Shown here one piece after another: positions 16,628-23,845 of a stretch of DNA of 64,000 nucleotides. The notes under the pieces were generated by a model. It was not told where the DNA came from, searched no databases, and was given only the letters and a program-made list of their open reading frames with translations. The position numbers and the translations under genes are program-made. This stretch comes from Streptomyces sp. R21 (lineage in GTDB: Bacteria; Actinomycetota; Actinomycetes; Streptomycetales; Streptomycetaceae), in NCBI RefSeq assembly GCF_041051975.1, contig NZ_CP163435.1, positions 2,418,001-2,482,000 on the forward strand, in the 5' to 3' direction. Position 1 is the first letter of the stretch. Each line of letters starts with the position of its first letter.

Positions 16628-17617
16628 ATGCTGGGAGCGATAGGTCTGGACGAGACACACGAGTCGGCGTACCGGGCCCTGGTGTCCGTGGGCGCCGCCG
16701 ACGTGCCCGATCTCGCGCGACGGCTCACCCTCGCCGAGTACGACACCGAGCGCGCCCTGCGCCGTCTGGAGCGGCACGGCCTGGCGGCCCAGTCCTCGGC
16801 CCGGCCCGGGCGCTGGGTCGCGGCGCCGCCCGGGGTCGCCCTCGGCGCGCTGCTCACCCAGCAGCGGCACGAGCTGGAGAAGGCGGAACTGGCGGCCGCG
16901 CTGCTCGCCGAGGAGTACCGCGCCCAGGCCGCCGAGCCCGCCGTGCACGACCTGGTCGAGGTGGTGATCGGCGCGGCGGCCGTCTCGCAGCGCTTCCTCC
17001 AGCTCCAGCTCGGCGCCACCGAGGAGGTGTGCGCACTGGTCACCGGGAACCCGGTCGTCGTCTCCGGGATGGACAACGACGCCGAGGAGCAGGCCGCCGG
17101 CCGCGGGGTCGGCTACCGGGTGGTGGTCGAGCGGTCGGTCCTGCACCAGCCCACCGGGATCACCGAGCTGTCCGCCGCGCTCGGCCGCGACGAGCAGGTG
17201 CGGGTCGTCGACCAGGTACCGACCAAGCTGGTGATCGCCGACCGGGCGCTCGCCATGGTGCCGCTCACCTCGCACAGCGCGGAGCCCGCCGCTCTGGTCG
17301 TCCATGCGAGCGGACTCCTCGAGCTGCTGTCGGGCCTGTTCGAGTCGGTGTGGCGGGACGCGCTGCCGCTGCGGCTCGGCAGCCGGGGCGTCGTCCAGCA
17401 GGAGCCGGACGGCCCGGACGGCACGGACCTGGAGATCCTCTCGCTGCTGCTCGCCGGGCTGACCGACGCGAGCGTCGCCAAACAGCTCGACCTGGGCCTC
17501 AGGACCGTGCAGCGCCGGGTGAAGCACCTGATGGAGCTGACGGGGGTCACGACACGGCTGCAGCTGGGCTGGCACGCCTACGAGCGCGGCTGGGTCGCCC
17601 GGGACCGGCTCGACTGA
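16628..17617 (+). CDS. TrmB-like/LuxR-type helix-turn-helix regulator
   Basis: 329-residue cytoplasmic regulator. The N-terminus is a winged-helix TrmB-like segment (about residues 1-70, LDETHESAYRALVSVGAADV, DLARRLTLAEYDTERALRRL). A middle domain of about 180 residues (AVSQRFLQLQLGATEEVCALV, VVERSVLHQPTGITELSAAL) resembles the sensor region of streptomycete TrmB/LuxR hybrid regulators. A C-terminal LuxR-type helix-turn-helix follows (LLAGLTDASVAKQLDLGLRT, VQRRVKHLMELTGV). The ATG at 16628 has GGGGAGGG nine bases upstream and is clearly better than an earlier start. Two DNA-binding ends in one protein are typical of this class; targets are unknown. Confidence 0.85.
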   Translation: MLGAIGLDETHESAYRALVSVGAADVPDLARRLTLAEYDTERALRRLERHGLAAQSSARPGRWVAAPPGVALGALLTQQRHELEKAELAAALLAEEYRAQAAEPAVHDLVEVVIGAAAVSQRFLQLQLGATEEVCALVTGNPVVVSGMDNDAEEQAAGRGVGYRVVVERSVLHQPTGITELSAALGRDEQVRVVDQVPTKLVIADRALAMVPLTSHSAEPAALVVHASGLLELLSGLFESVWRDALPLRLGSRGVVQQEPDGPDGTDLEILSLLLAGLTDASVAKQLDLGLRTVQRRVKHLMELTGVTTRLQLGWHAYERGWVARDRLD

Positions 17618-17680
17618 GCCACCACCCGCCCCGGACGCCTGCGACCTGCGGATTCGCTCGCGGTCCCGCACCCTGGGCAG

Positions 17681-18163
17681 ATGGGAGTGTGGGAACTCCT
17701 GCTGGTCGGCGTGGTGATACTGCTCGGCCTGTTCGGAGTACTGGTGCCCGGTCTGCCGGGGTCGTGGCTCGTGTGGGCCGCGGTCCTGTGGTGGGCACTG
17801 GACGACCCGCAGACGCTCTCCTGGGTGATCCTCGTGGGCGCGACCCTGGTCCTGCTGCTGTCCCAGGCGGTCCGCTGGGGCCTGCCTCCCCGACGGCTGC
17901 GCGAGGGCGGCGCCACCCCCCGAATGGCGGTGTACGCCGGGATCGGAGCCCTGCTCGGCTTCTTCCTGCTGCCCGTCCTCGGCGCGATACCCGGCTTCAT
18001 GGCCGGCATCTACGTCTCCGAGCGGCTGCGGCTGGGCGGCCACCGGCAGGCGGTGACGGCGGTACGGACGGTGATGCGCTCAGGGGGATCCAGCGTGCTG
18101 GCGGAGCTCTTCGCCTGCCTGATGATCACGGGGGCATGGCTGGGGGCGGTGATCTGGGGCTGA
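17681..18163 (+). CDS. DUF456 domain membrane protein
   Basis: 160-residue integral membrane protein with four or five hydrophobic spans (ELLLVGVVILLGLFGVLV, WLVWAAVLWWAL, WVILVGATLVLLLSQAV, YAGIGALLGFFLLPVLGAIP, LFACLMITGAWLGAVIWG). The glycine-rich pattern VPGLPGSWLVW and PGFMAGIYVSERLR is characteristic of DUF456. These small proteins are widespread in actinobacteria and have no established function. The gene follows the TrmB/LuxR-type regulator on the same strand after 63 bases and ends 13 bases from a convergent hydrolase gene. Confidence 0.85.
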   Translation: MGVWELLLVGVVILLGLFGVLVPGLPGSWLVWAAVLWWALDDPQTLSWVILVGATLVLLLSQAVRWGLPPRRLREGGATPRMAVYAGIGALLGFFLLPVLGAIPGFMAGIYVSERLRLGGHRQAVTAVRTVMRSGGSSVLAELFACLMITGAWLGAVIWG

Positions 18164-18176
18164 GCCCCGGCGGCAC

Positions 18177-19412
18177 CTACGGTGCGAGATCGGCGAGGTC
18201 GACCGTGTCGGCCAGCGCCCGCATGCCCGCGTCGTCGAAGTGCAGATGGTCCCCGGGGTCGTAGGCGGGCAGGATCCGCCCGGGCCGACCCGGATCGCGG
18301 ACGGCGGCGTCGAAGTCGGCGACCGCGTCGAAGAGCCCGCCGGTGCGGATGAAGGCGTTGACCGCCCTGCGGACGGCCTCGCGCTCCGGCGTCCAGGCGG
18401 GATGGCCGCCGTACGGCGTGATCGTGGCGCCGACGACACGGATCCCCCGGGCGTGCGCACGCGCCACGATCCGGCGGTACGCGTCCTCCAGCAGGCGGGG
18501 GTCCGTCGCACTCGGGGTGCCCTTGATGTCGTTGACGCCCTCCATCACGATCAGCGCGCGCACCCCGGTCCGGGACAGCACGTCCGCGTCGAGACGGGCC
18601 AGGGCACTGGGGCCCCGTCCCTCGCGCAGGACACGGTTGCCGGCGATCCCCGCGTTCAGGACCCCGAGCCGTCGCTCCGGCGGCAGACGTCGCAGGCGTT
18701 CGGCGAGCCGGTCCGGCCAGCGGCGGTTGGCACTGAACGTCGAGCCGGTGCCGTCGGTGATGGAATCCCCGAGCGCGACCACGCTCCCCGCCCCGGTCGC
18801 GCCGAGCACGTCGACACCGGTCACGTAGTACCAGTTGCCGACGGTGGAGGTGTACGCCCCGCCGCCCTCGTCCAGGGCCCGATCGCCGCCCCGGGCAAGG
18901 AAGTTGGCCTGGAGAGCGGACCGGTGATAGGTGGCGGGCCCCGAATCCCCGGGCGTGTGCACCGTGACCAGCAGGTTGCTCCCGGCAGGCACCCGCAACG
19001 GCACAGGATCGGTGACCAGGTCCCGCCCGGCCGGGATCCGCACGGCCCCGGCACCACCGAACGCGGCCGTCCGCATCGACCCCGGGACGGCGTCGGGGCC
19101 CCGCGTCACGCCCGCCCGCTGAAGAGCGACGGTGACCGAGCCGAGCCGGAGTGCCCCGGTCCCGAGCCGATTGGAGATCCGCACCCGCACGGCCGTCCCA
19201 CCGACGCTGACGTGCACGACGTTGCGGATGGAGGCGCCGGGCAGCGCCGGCACGGTGCCGGAGGGGGCGGCCTCCCAGGTGCCGGTCCAGTGCTGCGCGG
19301 GCACGGGGAGCGGCCCGGTCGGCCGGGTGTCGGCACGTGCGACCGGCGGGACGAGCGCCAGGGCGGTCACGAGGGAGACGAGAAGGTGCCGGGCCATGAT
19401 CGCGCGCGTCAT
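18177..19412 (-). CDS. Secreted SGNH/GDSL-family hydrolase (esterase)
   Basis: 411 residues: signal peptide (about 1-27, LLVSLVTALALVPPVARA), an N-terminal beta-sandwich-like region (about 40-175, RNVVHVSVGGTAVRVRISNR) and a C-terminal SGNH hydrolase domain. Catalytic blocks are seen in order: VVALGDSITDGTGS (Ser), NAGIAGNR (Gly block), MEGVNDIKG (Asn block) and DHLHFDDAG (Asp/His). It most likely deacetylates or hydrolyses esters outside the cell; the substrate is not known. The start ATG (MTRAIMARH) has GGGG six bases before it; the second Met is an alternative. Confidence 0.85.
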   Translation of the reverse strand: MTRAIMARHLLVSLVTALALVPPVARADTRPTGPLPVPAQHWTGTWEAAPSGTVPALPGASIRNVVHVSVGGTAVRVRISNRLGTGALRLGSVTVALQRAGVTRGPDAVPGSMRTAAFGGAGAVRIPAGRDLVTDPVPLRVPAGSNLLVTVHTPGDSGPATYHRSALQANFLARGGDRALDEGGGAYTSTVGNWYYVTGVDVLGATGAGSVVALGDSITDGTGSTFSANRRWPDRLAERLRRLPPERRLGVLNAGIAGNRVLREGRGPSALARLDADVLSRTGVRALIVMEGVNDIKGTPSATDPRLLEDAYRRIVARAHARGIRVVGATITPYGGHPAWTPEREAVRRAVNAFIRTGGLFDAVADFDAAVRDPGRPGRILPAYDPGDHLHFDDAGMRALADTVDLADLAP

Positions 19413-19556
19413 GGCCCCATGGCTTCCCTGCCCCCGGCCCCACCCAACGACCCGTCACACGTCCGGCCGCACCGGCCCGCCGCCCCCCTGCCCCTCCCCT
19501 GGTCCTAGGCCCATGATCCGATGCGCACCGCCCACCCCGCGTGCTTCGCTGCTTCC

Positions 19557-19928
19557 ATGACCGAATTCAGCAAGGCCGAGCGCGCGTACCTCTCCTCGCA
19601 GCGGCTGGGGCGGCTGGCCACCGTGGACGCCCACGGGCAGCCGCAGGCGAACCCTGTCGGCTTCTTCCCGCAGGACGACGGGACGATCCTGATCGGCGGC
19701 TACGCGCTGGGCACGACGAAGAAGTGGAGAAACCTCCAGAAGAACCCGAAGGTGGCCCTGGTCGTCGACGACATCGTGAGCGTCCAGCCCTGGAAGGTCC
19801 GCGGCGTCGACATCCGAGGCGAGGCCGAACTGCTCACCGGCCCACACGAGTTGGGCCCCCACTTCAGCGAGGAACTGATCCGCGTCCACCCGAAGCGCAT
19901 CCACAGCTGGGGCCTGGAGGAGGACTAG
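19557..19928 (+). CDS. PPOX class F420-dependent oxidoreductase
   Basis: 123-residue split-beta-barrel protein of the pyridoxamine 5'-phosphate oxidase-like family, F420-type (LSSQRLGRLATVDAHGQPQA, NPVGFFPQDDGTILIGGY, WRNLQKNPKVALVVDD). Members use the deazaflavin F420 to reduce varied substrates; the exact one is unknown. The ATG MTEFSK fits the family N-terminus. The stop overlaps the stop of the convergent ogt gene in the palindrome CTAG (19925-19928), so the two transcripts must overlap. Confidence 0.85.
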   Translation: MTEFSKAERAYLSSQRLGRLATVDAHGQPQANPVGFFPQDDGTILIGGYALGTTKKWRNLQKNPKVALVVDDIVSVQPWKVRGVDIRGEAELLTGPHELGPHFSEELIRVHPKRIHSWGLEED

Positions 19929-20428
19929 GCCTCAAGCACCCCTTCGAGGCCGAGCAGTACCTGCTTCCGTTCGAGACCGCCGGCGTATCCCGTCAGGGAC
20001 CCGTCCGCCCCGATCACCCGGTGACACGGCCGGACGATCAGCAGCGGATTGGCGCCGACCGCACCCCCGACGGCCCGTACGGCGGCACGCGAGGCACCGA
20101 TGCGCGCGGCGATCGCCCCGTACGTGGTCGTGGCCCCGTACGGAACATCATCGACGGCACCCCAGACCTGCTCCCGGAACCGAGTCCCCTCGGCCTTCAA
20201 CTCGAGCTGGAATTCCTTGAGTTCACCGGCGAAGTAGGCGGCGAGCTGCCGCTCGGCATCCCGGAAGAGATCCGGACGGAGCAGCCAGTCGGCCTGCAGG
20301 GTCCGCCCGCCCTTCTGCCCGGGCACGGAGAGCGATGTCAGCGCGCCGAACTCATCGGCGGTGAGCAGAAGTTCACCGACGGGGCTGTCGAGGGTCGTGT
20401 AGTACGTAGGGCGTACGGGGGAGGTCAT
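19925..20428 (-). CDS. ogt: Methylated-DNA-[protein]-cysteine S-methyltransferase
   Basis: 167-residue suicide DNA-repair protein that removes methyl groups from O6-methylguanine onto its active-site Cys. The helix-turn-helix and active site are plain: PYGATTTYGAIAARIG, then RPCHRVIGADGSLTGYAGGL with the acceptor Cys in PCHRV. The usual N-terminal domain is present (about residues 1-80). The ATG overlaps the stop of the Ada-AlkA-like gene (TGATG), so the two are translationally coupled. It has no Ada N-terminal domain of its own; that part sits in the upstream gene, which together with this one completes the Ada/Ogt/AlkA set. Confidence 0.95.
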   Translation of the reverse strand: MTSPVRPTYYTTLDSPVGELLLTADEFGALTSLSVPGQKGGRTLQADWLLRPDLFRDAERQLAAYFAGELKEFQLELKAEGTRFREQVWGAVDDVPYGATTTYGAIAARIGASRAAVRAVGGAVGANPLLIVRPCHRVIGADGSLTGYAGGLERKQVLLGLEGVLEA

Positions 20429-21918
20429 CAGCAAGGATCCTGTTCCAACTCGCCTGCGGTCCTGAGGTGTTGTACGGCGTAGGAGCGCCAGGGGCGCCAG
20501 GTGTCGGGGATGTCGTAGCCGGGCGACGCGACGTCGGGGTCGCCGAGGGCGCGGGTGCGGATGACGGCGGCCGTACGCCCGTCCATGCCGGGCAGCGCGA
20601 GCAGCGCCTCCTGCGCGTCATCGCGGTCGGCGCCCGCGTCGAGCCGGAGGGTGCCGTCGGCGAGGGCAGCGGCGAGGGCGCCCAGGGAGCCGTCGGGTTC
20701 GGCCTGCGCGAGGACGCCCGGCTCGGGAAACACATGGGTGAGCGTGGAGCACGGCGAGTCCAACGCCTTGCCGTACCGCCGCACCAGCCGCTCGGACTCC
20801 GCGCGCCCCACCAGCGCGCGTACGGCCAGTTCGTCGGGGTCGGCGGTACCGGGCGAACGCAGGCCCGGGCGGGCGGCGACCAGCGGGCCCAGCCGCGGAT
20901 CCGCGCCGAGCCGCTCATCCACGGCGTACGGATCGGCATCGAGATCGAACAGCCACCGCAGCCGCTGCACAGCGGTGGTCAGATCACGGAGATCGGTGAG
21001 CTGAATGCGCGCATCGAGCCAGCCACCGGAGTGGGCGGCGGGGTCGAACGCGGTAAGGGAACCGGACCCCACACCGACATCCGGAGCCGCACCCGACGCA
21101 GGCCCCGATTCGGATCCCGCCCGTCGGCCTCGGCCGCGCACGCGCTCGTCCACGGCGACGATTCCCGTCCCGTACGGGAGCCGGAGCGTCCGGCGGTACG
21201 TACGGCCGCCGGGGTTGCCACTGACCTCCTCGATGCCCGGGACCGCCTCGCGGGCGAGGAGGTCGAAGACGGCACCGGACTGATAGGCGCCGCGGTGGGC
21301 CAGGCGCAGAGCGATGCCCGCGGAGGGGGTGGCCGTGCTTCGGCGTGGGCCGCCGCCGCGGGGTGCGGCGGCGCGCACTTCGCTCGGCGTCGACGCGTAC
21401 ACCGCCCTGATCGTGTCGTTGAACTGCCGCACACTGGCGAATCCGGCCGCGAACGCGATCTCCGTGATCGGCAGGCCGGTGGTCTGCAGCAGCACCCGGG
21501 CGGTGTGCGCCCGCTGGGCGCGGGCCAGGGCGACGGGGCCGGCGCCCACCTCGGCGGTGAGCTGACGCTGCACCTGCCGGGCGCTGTAGCCGAGCCGCAC
21601 GGCGAGGCCGCCGACGCCCTCGCGGTCGACGACGCCATCGCCGATCATGCGCATGGCTCGGCCCACCACGTCGGCCCGTACGTTCCACTCCGCCGAGCCC
21701 GGTACCGCGTCGGGGCGGCAGCGGCGGCAGGCCCGGAAGCCGGAGCTCTGGGCGGCGGCGGCCGTCGTGTAGTACCGCACGTTCTGGCGCTTCGGCGTGA
21801 CTGCCGGGCAGCTGGGCCGGCAGTAGATCCCGGTCGTCTCCACGGCGAAGAAGAACTCCCCGTCGAAACGGGCATCGCGGCTGCGTACCGCCTCGTACCT
21901 GGTCTCTTCATCGATCAC
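20428..21918 (-). CDS. Ada-AlkA fusion: methylation-sensing regulator/3-methyladenine glycosylase-like
   Basis: 496 residues. N-terminal Ada Zn-binding methyl-acceptor domain with four Cys (YCRPSC and CRRC), an AraC-type helix-turn-helix (VGGLAVRLGYSARQVQRQLT, EIAFAAGFASVRQFNDTIR), an AlkA N-terminal domain (about 215-300), and a HhH-GPD glycosylase domain with LPGMDGRTAAVIRTRALGD and a possible catalytic Asp in SPGYD. Compared with E. coli AlkA, two segments look short: the GQxVS helix (LVGRAESERLVRRYG) and the stretch after the catalytic Asp, so glycosylase activity is uncertain. The GTG (VIDEET) fits the family start; an upstream ATG (MSDSRQ) is possible. It probably activates itself and the coupled ogt in response to alkylation. 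Confidence 0.85.
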   Translation of the reverse strand: MIDEETRYEAVRSRDARFDGEFFFAVETTGIYCRPSCPAVTPKRQNVRYYTTAAAAQSSGFRACRRCRPDAVPGSAEWNVRADVVGRAMRMIGDGVVDREGVGGLAVRLGYSARQVQRQLTAEVGAGPVALARAQRAHTARVLLQTTGLPITEIAFAAGFASVRQFNDTIRAVYASTPSEVRAAAPRGGGPRRSTATPSAGIALRLAHRGAYQSGAVFDLLAREAVPGIEEVSGNPGGRTYRRTLRLPYGTGIVAVDERVRGRGRRAGSESGPASGAAPDVGVGSGSLTAFDPAAHSGGWLDARIQLTDLRDLTTAVQRLRWLFDLDADPYAVDERLGADPRLGPLVAARPGLRSPGTADPDELAVRALVGRAESERLVRRYGKALDSPCSTLTHVFPEPGVLAQAEPDGSLGALAAALADGTLRLDAGADRDDAQEALLALPGMDGRTAAVIRTRALGDPDVASPGYDIPDTWRPWRSYAVQHLRTAGELEQDPC

Positions 21919-22449
21919 GTCTACCAGTGTGCGGGGTCGCCTCCGGCGGGGCTGGCGGGAATCGGACATGGCGTTGGGGCGGACGCCGGGGTGGGCCCAC
22001 TCAGCCCAGGGTTCACGGCTCCCCCGGGCTGAGTGGCCAGACCGCGCGCACCCCATGTCCACACGGCCCCGGGGTGGGTGGGCAAACCCCGGGTGCCCCC
22101 TTGCTTTGCGTGGTCACCCGGCGGTGGTGCAGGCCGGGGGTGGGTCACGCAACTCGGCGCTATCGAGGCGCCGCCTGCGCCCACCCATGCCGCCCCAGCG
22201 GCACGATTGCCCGCAGGGAGGACGGACCACGCACCCGCAGCCGCGATCCGACGCAAGGGGCCGTGCCGGTACGTCTCTGCCCGTCGCGTAGCAGACCGCC
22301 CGCCAAGTCCCGCCGTATACAACCCCCGGGCAGTACGCCCACGCGGCGACGGGCAAGACGTACCGGCACGGCCCCGACCCACCCACCCACCGCAGGCGCC
22401 CGGCGTCAGGCCCCCGCGCCAGCGAAAGGCGCCGACGCCAGCGAGACGC
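21919..22449. other. Repeat-rich intergenic region
   Basis: 531 bases without a supported gene, full of inverted and related short repeats. CCACTCAGCCC/GGGCTGAGTGG (21997-22007, 22026-22036) forms a perfect 11-bp stem, and a much longer repeat occupies 22257-22375. Several GTGGGTGGGC-like and CCCACCCA-like words occur. The area looks like an accumulation of palindromic intergenic elements rather than a promoter alone. Confidence 0.5.
22257..22375. repeat. Long inverted repeat with 58-base centre
   Basis: The left arm 22257-22287 (31 bases, from GGGGCCGTGCCGGTACGTCT) and right arm 22346-22375 (30 bases, ending GTACCGGCACGGCCCC) are complementary with a single extra C in the left arm. Terminal arms of this length around a short non-coding centre resemble a miniature inverted-repeat element. 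No target-site duplication was found. Confidence 0.65.
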
Positions 22450-23541
22450 CTACTCCCAGCGCCCCCGCTTCGCCTCCATCGCAGCCCGCCCCTCCGCCCC
22501 CTTCCGCTTCCAGTCCCGCCGGATCTCCGCCCGGACACGCGCGTCCGTCTTCGCGACGATGCGCTGGTTCTCACGCAGCAGCTTGCGGTAGCTGTCGAGC
22601 CGTCGTTCCGGAAGTCCCCCGGAGTCGACCGCCGCAAGAACCGCGCACCCGGGCTCCGCGACATGCGCGCAGTCCTGGAAGCGGCACTCGGCGGCGAGTT
22701 CCTCGATCTCGGAGAAGACCTGGCCGACCCCGGTCTCGGCGTCCCAGAGGCCGACGCCACGCAGCCCGGGGGTGTCGATGAGGACGCCCCCGCCGGGGAG
22801 AACCAGCAGATTGCGGGTCGTCGTGGTGTGGCGCCCCTTGCCGTCCACGTCACGCGCGGCCTGCACCACCATCACGTCCTCGCCGAGCAAGGCGTTGGCG
22901 AGGGTCGACTTCCCCGCGCCGGACTGCCCGAGCAGCACGGACGTACCGCCCGCGAGAACGGCCGCGAGAACGTCGAGGCCCTCCCCCGCGGTGGAGCTGA
23001 CGGTCAGCACGGGCACGCCGGGCGCGGTCGTCTCCACGTCCTGGACGAGATGCGCGAGCGTCGCGGCGTCGGGCACGAGGTCGGCCTTGGTGAGGACGAC
23101 CACCGGCTGCGCACCGGACTCCCACGCCAGCGCGAGGAACCGTTCGATGCGGCCGAGGTCGACTTCCAGGGCGAGCGACACGGCGACGACCGCGTGGTCG
23201 ACGTTGGCCGCGAGGATCTGCCCCTCGGACCGCTTGGAGGAGGTGGAGCGCACGAAGGCGGTGCGGCGCGGCAGATACGTCCGTACGTACCGGGGGTTCC
23301 CGCCGGGTTCGACGGCGACCCAGTCACCGGTGCACACGACGCGCAGCGGATCGTGGGGCGTCACGAACGCGGTGTCGGCACGCAGAACACCGTCGACGGT
23401 GACGACGTCGCACTGGCCGCGGTCGACACGGAGGACCCGCCCGGCGAGAAGGCCTTCGGAGTCGTACGGGGAGAACTGCTCCGCCCAGGAGGCGTCCCAT
23501 CCGTAGGGAGCCAGGGCGGAGAAAACTGCGGAGGAAGTCAA
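22450..23541 (-). CDS. rsgA: Ribosome small subunit-dependent GTPase A
   Basis: 363-residue circularly permuted GTPase that helps 30S subunit maturation. N-terminal OB fold (about 30-100, ADTAFVTPHDPLRVVCTGDW). G-motifs are in permuted order: G4 VVLTKADLV, G5-like VSSTAGEG, G1 GQSGAGKSTLANALLG and G3 DTPGLRGVGLWD. A C-terminal zinc knuckle follows (CRFQDCAHVAEPGCAV, Cys-Cys-His-Cys). Start is set at TTG (LTSSAVFSALAPYGWD), with GAAGG eight bases before it. Longer readings add Cys-rich residues not typical of the family. A 23-codon ORF with a perfect ribosome binding site lies 64 bases upstream and may belong to the same transcript. Streptomycetes usually have a second rsgA elsewhere, so this may be the paralogue. 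Confidence 0.92.
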   Translation of the reverse strand: MTSSAVFSALAPYGWDASWAEQFSPYDSEGLLAGRVLRVDRGQCDVVTVDGVLRADTAFVTPHDPLRVVCTGDWVAVEPGGNPRYVRTYLPRRTAFVRSTSSKRSEGQILAANVDHAVVAVSLALEVDLGRIERFLALAWESGAQPVVVLTKADLVPDAATLAHLVQDVETTAPGVPVLTVSSTAGEGLDVLAAVLAGGTSVLLGQSGAGKSTLANALLGEDVMVVQAARDVDGKGRHTTTTRNLLVLPGGGVLIDTPGLRGVGLWDAETGVGQVFSEIEELAAECRFQDCAHVAEPGCAVLAAVDSGGLPERRLDSYRKLLRENQRIVAKTDARVRAEIRRDWKRKGAEGRAAMEAKRGRWE

Positions 23542-23605
23542 GGGTGACCCTTCACAAGGGTGGCCCCGGCACGCGCACTTGGGCGCGGTCAAAGAGAGAA
23601 GGAGG

Positions 23606-23677
23606 TCAGCCGGCGGCCACGGAGGTGGACTCGATGAACTTCTGGATGCGGGCAGCGCCCATCTCGACGACAGCCAT
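23606..23677 (-). CDS. Micro-ORF (23 aa) with perfect ribosome binding site
   Basis: ATG-to-TGA frame coding MAVVEMGAARIQKFIESTSV plus AAG. An AGGAGGTG (23684-23691) lies six bases before the ATG, the best Shine-Dalgarno sequence in this part of the window. The peptide is a plausible amphipathic helix with no Cys and no signal. It could be a leader peptide governing rsgA (start 64 bases downstream), an independent small regulatory peptide, or a precursor; no family is recognised. No further ORF intervenes on this strand. Confidence 0.55.
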   Translation of the reverse strand: MAVVEMGAARIQKFIESTSVAAG

Positions 23678-23845
23678 CGGTCACACCTCCTGGATCACAC
23701 TCGAACGGCCGCGGCAGCCGAGAACAACCGGCCACCGCAGGAACGATCACACGATATCCGCGCCCTCCACACCCGCGTCAACCGAATTAACCGGCACCCG
23801 GAATCCCGCGAACCCCAACCACCCTCACCAGCCCCTTCAGCCCCT

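Noticed and set aside
22000..22450. CRISPR array in the repeat-rich gap
   Set aside because: Repeats are inverted and irregular, with no constant repeat length, spacers or cas genes.
23606..23677. The 23-codon ORF as a RiPP precursor for the nearby radical SAM protein
   Set aside because: The radical SAM gene is 2 kb away behind its own terminator and another gene, and the peptide has no Cys or recognisable leader motif.
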